DNA of 58,692 bases, from the NCBI RefSeq assembly GCF_024637375.1, contig NZ_JAGXFK010000032.1, forward strand, positions 1 to 58,692. The letters run 5' to 3'. A program made the translations under genes and the position numbers. This stretch comes from Sediminimonas sp. (GTDB lineage: Bacteria > Pseudomonadota > Alphaproteobacteria > Rhodobacterales > Rhodobacteraceae). Under the pieces are notes generated by a model. The model was not told where the DNA came from. It searched no databases and worked only from the letters and a program-made list of their open reading frames with translations. How positions within the stretch are numbered: the first letter of the stretch is position 1; each line of letters begins with the position of its first letter. This document shows positions 54,196 to 58,692 of this stretch, in pieces.

Positions 54196-55095
54196 ATGCC
54201 GAAACCCGAGACCGGAGCGCCGATGCAGGAGTCGACGACGATCAAGGACAGGATCGCCGAAGGATATGACGACCTCAGCGACCGGCTGAGGGCCGCCGCG
54301 GATTTCGTGGCCGACCATCCCGTCGATGTGGCGACGCGGTCGCTGCGTTCGGTTTCGGCGGCGTCCGGCCTGGCACCGGCGACATTCTCGCGGCTGGCGC
54401 GGGCGCTGGGGTTCAACGATTACGAGGCGATGCGCGAACTCAGCCGAAATGCGGTGGGGCAGCGCTACGAGAGCTTTTCTCAACGCGCGCAACGGCTGCG
54501 CGACGAGGCGGGGCAGGGTGCGCGCGGCCCCCTTCTGACACGGCAGGCGGTGGCCTGCATCGCCAATATCGACAGCATGAACCAGACCATCGACCCCGAG
54601 CGGCTGGAGGCCGCGGTCGAGGCATTGCACCATGCGCGCCGGGTGATCCTGTTCGGGGCGTGCGGGTCTGCCGGGCTGATCGACTACATGGCCTACATGG
54701 GGCGCTATTTTACCCCCGGCTGGCAGGTCGCGGGGCGCGGTGGCGCGGCGCTGGGCGCCACGATGTCGGATCTGGGTGTGCGCGATGCGGTGCTGGTCAT
54801 CACCAAGCCGCCGTTCGCGCGCCGCGCGATCCTGGCCGCCGAGATGGCGGCCGAGCAGGGCGCGGCGGTGATCGTGCTGAGCGACACCCACACCTGCCCG
54901 GCGCTGAAACATGCCACCGCCGGATTCATTCTGCCCTCGGACAGCCCGCAATTCTTTTCGTCCTACGCGGCAACGCTGGTGCTGGTGGAAACCATCATCG
55001 GCATGCTCGTGGCCCGTGCCGGCCCCGATGCGATGGAGCGCATCGCCGAGGTCGAGGCACGCAATCACCGGCTGGAGGAATACTGGCGCGCGTGA
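54196..55095 (+). CDS. MurR/RpiR-family transcriptional regulator
   Basis: A 299-residue regulator. Residues about 15-90 form the RpiR helix-turn-helix domain ([29 protein letters not shown], quoted in part). Residues about 130-270 form a SIS sugar-phosphate-type domain ([21 protein letters not shown] ... [18 protein letters not shown]). The ligand need not be a sugar, as many alphaproteobacterial RpiR proteins sense amino-acid-type compounds. Start MPKPETG at 54196; an ATG nine codons on is possible. It heads an operon with a TAXI binding protein and TRAP permease. Confidence 0.9.
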   Translation: MPKPETGAPMQESTTIKDRIAEGYDDLSDRLRAAADFVADHPVDVATRSLRSVSAASGLAPATFSRLARALGFNDYEAMRELSRNAVGQRYESFSQRAQRLRDEAGQGARGPLLTRQAVACIANIDSMNQTIDPERLEAAVEALHHARRVILFGACGSAGLIDYMAYMGRYFTPGWQVAGRGGAALGATMSDLGVRDAVLVITKPPFARRAILAAEMAAEQGAAVIVLSDTHTCPALKHATAGFILPSDSPQFFSSYAATLVLVETIIGMLVARAGPDAMERIAEVEARNHRLEEYWRA

Positions 55096-55136
55096 AAACC
55101 GACAAGACCACTTCATCAACCAAAGGGAGACAGACC

Positions 55137-56105
55137 ATGTTCAACAAATTGAAATTCACCGCGGCGGCGCTGGCGCTTGGGGCGCTCGTGGCGCCGGCGG
55201 CGTCGGCCGAGGAGTTCATCACCATCGGCACCGGCGGCGTGACCGGCGTCTACTATCCGACCGGTGGCGCGATCTGCCGGCTGGTCAACAAGGGCCGCAA
55301 GGAGCATGGCATTCGCTGCTCGGTCGAATCCACCGGCGGGTCGGTCTACAACATCAAGACCATCCGCGCCGGCGAACTGGAATTCGGCGTGGCGCAATCG
55401 GACTGGCAGTACCATGCCTATAACGGATCCGCCCGGTTCGAGGAGGACGGCCCGTTCGAAGGCCTGCGCGCGGTGTTCTCGGTCCATCCCGAGCCTTTCA
55501 CCGTGGTGGCGCGCGCCGATTCCGGGATCGAGGATTTCGAAGATCTCAAGGGCAAGCGCGTCAACATCGGCAACCCCGGTTCGGGCCAGCGCGGCACGAT
55601 GGAGGTGCTGATGGACGCCATGGGCTGGACCACCGACGATTTCGAACTGGCGACCGAGCTGAAATCGGCCGAGCAGAGCCAGGCGCTGTGCGACAACCAG
55701 ATCGACGCGATGGTGTTCACCGTGGGTCACCCCTCGGGCTCGATCCAGGAGGCGACGACCGCCTGTGACAGCGTGCTGGTCAACGTGACCGGCGACGCGG
55801 TCGAAAAGCTGATCGACGAGAACAGCTATTACCGCAAGGCGACGGTTCCGGGCGGCATGTATCGCGGCAACGCCGACGATACCACCACCTTCGGTGTCGG
55901 CGCGACCTTCGTGACCTCGACCGACGTGTCGGAAAAGGCGGTATACACGGTCGTGAAATCGGTCTTCGAGAATTTTGACGACTTCAAGGGCCTGCACCCG
56001 GCCTTCGGGGTTCTCAAGGCCGAAGAGATGATCAAGGACGGCCTGTCCGCGCCGCTGCATGATGGCGCCGCGAAATACTATCGCGAAAAGGGCTGGATGG
56101 AGTAA
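55137..56105 (+). CDS. TAXI-family TRAP transporter solute receptor
   Basis: A 322-residue periplasmic protein. The signal is [20 protein letters not shown] with ASA cleavage. The mature start [29 protein letters not shown] is the TAXI hallmark (quoted in part), followed by [25 protein letters not shown] and [15 protein letters not shown] order, seen here as [16 protein letters not shown] receptors feed fused TRAP permeases with acidic or amino compounds. AAAGGGAG precedes the ATG. A hairpin and the permease follow. Confidence 0.92.
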   Translation: MFNKLKFTAAALALGALVAPAASAEEFITIGTGGVTGVYYPTGGAICRLVNKGRKEHGIRCSVESTGGSVYNIKTIRAGELEFGVAQSDWQYHAYNGSARFEEDGPFEGLRAVFSVHPEPFTVVARADSGIEDFEDLKGKRVNIGNPGSGQRGTMEVLMDAMGWTTDDFELATELKSAEQSQALCDNQIDAMVFTVGHPSGSIQEATTACDSVLVNVTGDAVEKLIDENSYYRKATVPGGMYRGNADDTTTFGVGATFVTSTDVSEKAVYTVVKSVFENFDDFKGLHPAFGVLKAEEMIKDGLSAPLHDGAAKYYREKGWME

Positions 56106-56117
56106 TCTGCACCGGCC

Positions 56118-56190
56118 GGGCACCCCGCAACCCGCGAGGTGCCCATTTTCGGATAACGCGCGGGCCGCGCGCGACGGTTCGCGGCCCGCG
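56118..56190 (+). terminator. Two hairpins between receptor and permease genes (attenuator)
   Basis: GGGCACC (56118-56124) pairs with GGTGCCC (56138-56144), followed by ATTTTC. A second stem, CGCGGGCCGC (56159-56168), pairs with GCGGCCCGCG (56181-56190). They lie in the 159-base gap between the TAXI receptor and permease genes and may allow the receptor to be made in excess over the permease. Confidence 0.62.
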
Positions 56191-56264
56191 TCAACAAACC
56201 ACTCTGGCAGGCGGACAACCGTCGCGGTGAATCACCACGCGGCCGGTAACGGGGAAGGGTGCGG

Positions 56265-58692
56265 ATGTCGAAACGGGATGAAAGGGGCGCGGCGCTTTCC
56301 GAAGACGAGCTTCAGGAACTGGTCGCCGCCAGCGATGCCGGGGTGCGCAGCCCGGTCGGATCGATGGGGTTGCTGCTGGCAGCGGTGGCGCTGGTTTGGT
56401 CGCTGTTCCAGGTGCTGCTGGCTTCGCCGCTGTCCAATTACGTGCTGCCCGGCTCGGTGGTCAACAATTCGCGTCAGATTCACCTCGCCTTTGCGCTCTT
56501 GCTGGCCTTTACCGCCTATCCCGCCTTCGCGTCCAGCCCGCGGCGATACATCCCGCTTCTGGACTGGGTTTTTGCCATATCGGGCGCACTGATCGCGCTT
56601 TACGGCTATTTCTTCTACGAAAAGATCGTGCAGGCGGGCGGCCTGGCCGATGACGTGGACAAGTGGTTTGCACTGGCGGGCCTCTTGCTGCTGTTCGAAG
56701 CCGCGCGCCGCGCGCTTGGCCCGGCGCTGGCGATCATCGCCATCATCTTTCTGGGCTATGTCTTTTTCGGGGCATCGGAATGGGTGCCCGACGTGATCCG
56801 CTGGAAGGGTGCGTCGTTGCAAAAGGCGATGAGCCACATGTGGATCACCTCGGAGGGCGTATTCGGGATCGCCCTTGGCGTGTCCACCAAGTTCGTGTTC
56901 CTGTTCGTGCTGTTCGGCGCGCTTTTGGACAAGGCGGGCGCCGGAAATTACTTCATCAAGATGGCGTTCGGCGCGCTGGGGCACCTGCGCGGCGGGCCGG
57001 CCAAGGCGGCGGTCGTGGGTTCGGCCGCCACCGGCCTGATCTCGGGGTCGTCGATCGCCAACGTCGTCACCACGGGCACATTCACCATACCGCTGATGAA
57101 ACGGGTGGGCTTTAGCAGTGAAAAGGCCGGCGCGGTCGAGGTGGCCAGTTCCGTCAACGGGCAGATCATGCCGCCGGTGATGGGGGCTGCCGCCTTCCTG
57201 ATGGTGGAATACGTGGGCATCTCGTATGTCGAGGTGATCACGCATGCCTTCCTGCCGGCGGCGATCAGCTATATCGCGCTGGTCTACATCGTCCACCTCG
57301 AAGCGGTGAAGAACAACATGCCCACGCTGGGCGACCGGGCGGTCAGCCTGGGACGCACCGTGGGCGGCATGTTCGGCTTTTTCGCCGGCTTCGCGGCGCT
57401 GTGTTACCTGGTGCAATACCCGGTGGGATGGGTCGTGGCGCTGGTGCCAGAGGGCGCGGGCTGGGTCCTGGCGGTGCTGGTGGCAGTGGCTTATGTCGCG
57501 CTTCTGGCGCTGGCCGCGCAGGCCCCCGACCTTGAACCCGATGACCCCAATTCCGAGGACCTGCGCCTGCCCGTGGTGTCCGAGATATACAAGACCGGGC
57601 TCTATTTCCTGCTGCCGATCATCGTGCTGGTCTATTTCCTGATGATCGAGCGCAAGTCGCCGGGCCTGTCGGCCTTCTGGGCGACGATGCTGATGGTGTT
57701 CATCCTGCTCACGCAGCGCCCCATCAAGGCGGTGTTCCGCGGTCAAAGCGCGCTGGCCAATGCCGCCGTGGAGGGCATCAAGGATCTGGTTGCAGGGCTG
57801 ATAGCGGGGGCGCGCAACATGATCGGCATCGGCCTGGCCACGGCCACCGCCGGCGTGATCGTCGGCACCGTCACACTGACCGGCGTGGGGCAGGTGATGG
57901 CCAGCCTCGTCGAGTTCCTGTCCGGCGGCAACCTGTTGCTGATGCTGCTTTTTGTCGGGATTCTCAGCCTCATCCTGGGTATGGGGCTGCCGACCACGGC
58001 CAACTATATCGTGGTCAGTTCGCTGATGGCGGGTGTGGTCGTGGAACTGGGCGCGCAATCGGGGCTGGTCGTGCCGCTGATCGCGGTACACCTGTTCGTG
58101 TTCTATTTCGGCATCATGGCGGACGTGACCCCGCCGGTGGGGCTGGCCAGTTTCGCCGCCGCGGCGGTATCGGGCGGCGATGCCATCCGCACCGGCTTTA
58201 CCGCCTTTTTCTACAGCCTTCGCACCGTGGCGTTGCCGTTCGTGTTCATCTTCAACACCGATCTGCTGCTGATCGACGTGACGCTGGTGCAGGGGATCAC
58301 GGTGTTCGTTGTCGCCTCGATCGCCATACTGGTCTTTACCGCGGCGACGATGGGCTGGTTCCTGACCCGTAACCGCATCCATGAAACCGTGGCGCTGCTT
58401 CTGATCGCCTTCGTGCTGTTCCGGCCCGACTACGTGATGGATCGGATCGCGCCGCCGTTCCAACAGGTGCCGCCCGCCCAACTGGTGCAGACGCTCGATA
58501 CGATGGAAGTGGGCGACGAGCTGCGCGTGGTGGTCTCGGGGCCCGATTTCGATACCTTCGAGCCCAAGGACGTCTCGCTGGTGCTCAACGTCGAATCCGA
58601 CGCGCCGGGGGAGGCGCGCGCCGAGCGCATGGGTTTCATCCTGATGCCCGAGGACGGCGTGATGAAGCTTGACCAGCCGATGTTCGGCACCC
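56265..58692 (+). CDS. Fused TRAP transporter permease (4TM/12TM), runs off the window end
   Basis: 809 codons are visible with no stop. After a polar start (MSKRDERGAALSEDELQELVA) come many hydrophobic helices. The DctM-like large subunit region includes VVGSAATGLISGSSIANVVTTGTFTIPLMK and EVASSVNGQIMPPVMGAAAFLM (each quoted in part), then GMGLPTTANYIVVSSL and ADVTPPVGLASFAAAA. These are the marks of the fused DctQM permeases that work with TAXI receptors. The C-terminal soluble part (GDELRVVVSGPDFDTFEPKDVSLVL) is extra and continues past the edge. ATG at 56265, with GGGGAAGGG upstream. Confidence 0.93.
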   Translation, partial: MSKRDERGAALSEDELQELVAASDAGVRSPVGSMGLLLAAVALVWSLFQVLLASPLSNYVLPGSVVNNSRQIHLAFALLLAFTAYPAFASSPRRYIPLLDWVFAISGALIALYGYFFYEKIVQAGGLADDVDKWFALAGLLLLFEAARRALGPALAIIAIIFLGYVFFGASEWVPDVIRWKGASLQKAMSHMWITSEGVFGIALGVSTKFVFLFVLFGALLDKAGAGNYFIKMAFGALGHLRGGPAKAAVVGSAATGLISGSSIANVVTTGTFTIPLMKRVGFSSEKAGAVEVASSVNGQIMPPVMGAAAFLMVEYVGISYVEVITHAFLPAAISYIALVYIVHLEAVKNNMPTLGDRAVSLGRTVGGMFGFFAGFAALCYLVQYPVGWVVALVPEGAGWVLAVLVAVAYVALLALAAQAPDLEPDDPNSEDLRLPVVSEIYKTGLYFLLPIIVLVYFLMIERKSPGLSAFWATMLMVFILLTQRPIKAVFRGQSALANAAVEGIKDLVAGLIAGARNMIGIGLATATAGVIVGTVTLTGVGQVMASLVEFLSGGNLLLMLLFVGILSLILGMGLPTTANYIVVSSLMAGVVVELGAQSGLVVPLIAVHLFVFYFGIMADVTPPVGLASFAAAAVSGGDAIRTGFTAFFYSLRTVALPFVFIFNTDLLLIDVTLVQGITVFVVASIAILVFTAATMGWFLTRNRIHETVALLLIAFVLFRPDYVMDRIAPPFQQVPPAQLVQTLDTMEVGDELRVVVSGPDFDTFEPKDVSLVLNVESDAPGEARAERMGFILMPEDGVMKLDQPMFGT

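Noticed and set aside
56232..58481. A 749-codon minus-strand frame opposite the TRAP permease
   Set aside because: His/Gln/Arg-rich antisense shadow of a membrane protein gene with a strong third-position bias.
1..58692. CRISPR arrays or rRNA genes
   Set aside because: No regularly spaced direct repeats with unique spacers and no ribosomal RNA signatures were seen.

Overview
The window is high-GC DNA that looks like a chromosomal segment of a marine, halotolerant alphaproteobacterium of the Rhodobacteraceae (Roseobacter group). Pointers are a full ectoine operon with its dedicated aspartokinase, an alphaproteobacterial curli set with CsgH, a TAXI-type fused TRAP transporter, a DUF952-pyrD-arsC arrangement, DmdB/DmdC-like enzymes, and an intergenic element I associate with roseobacter genomes (four copies here). 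No rRNA, complete insertion sequence, integrase or CRISPR array is visible; there is one tRNA-Gly(UCC).

Layout. 1-2.8 kb: 5' end of glyA, divergent nadK, then a curli-like trio (curlin, CsgH, curlin) closed by a strong hairpin shared with convergent prpE. 2.8-10.4 kb: propionyl-CoA synthetase, a GTG-started malic enzyme with a phosphotransacetylase-like tail, upp, a SPOR-domain secreted protein, and a membrane protein resembling an M48 protease without its zinc ligands. 10.4-12.5 kb: an AT-richer island with three co-translated small genes, two of them PD-(D/E)XK nuclease-like; this is the best candidate for an undescribed system. 12.5-24.3 kb: fatty-acid or methylmercaptopropionate-type catabolism: an acyl-CoA ligase, a sulfotransferase, then a long minus-strand run of two MerR regulators, two acyl-CoA dehydrogenases, a small protein, GST, an inserted NYN-domain gene, fadA and fadJ. 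24.3-30 kb: metal exporter with a Fur-family-like palindrome, two hotdog thioesterases with a MATE pump, an anonymous 0.6-kb stretch, and pyrD-DUF952 followed by an internally deleted arsC. 30-35.3 kb: three exported proteins of unknown function. 35.4-40.3 kb: tRNA-Gly, a nitrate/sulfonate/thiamine-precursor-type ABC importer, and an MsbA-like exporter. 40.4-46.9 kb: acyl-CoA ligase, MarR regulator and the ectABC-ask operon. 47-52.1 kb: LysR regulator divergent from a spermidine/putrescine-type ABC importer. 52.1-58.7 kb: a methyltransferase lacking a canonical start codon, a class III aminotransferase, and a divergent RpiR regulator with a TAXI-TRAP transporter that runs off the end.

How the parts work together. 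The MerR-headed run encodes most steps of acyl-CoA beta-oxidation (dehydrogenase, hydratase/3-hydroxyacyl-CoA dehydrogenase, thiolase). PrpE and malic enzyme can feed propionate and C4 intermediates into central metabolism. The ectoine operon answers salt stress. Three importers supply organic nitrogen or carbon solutes, two with a divergent regulator and an inverted repeat between. All functions are assigned by reading translated sequence and recalling family features; no database search was run.
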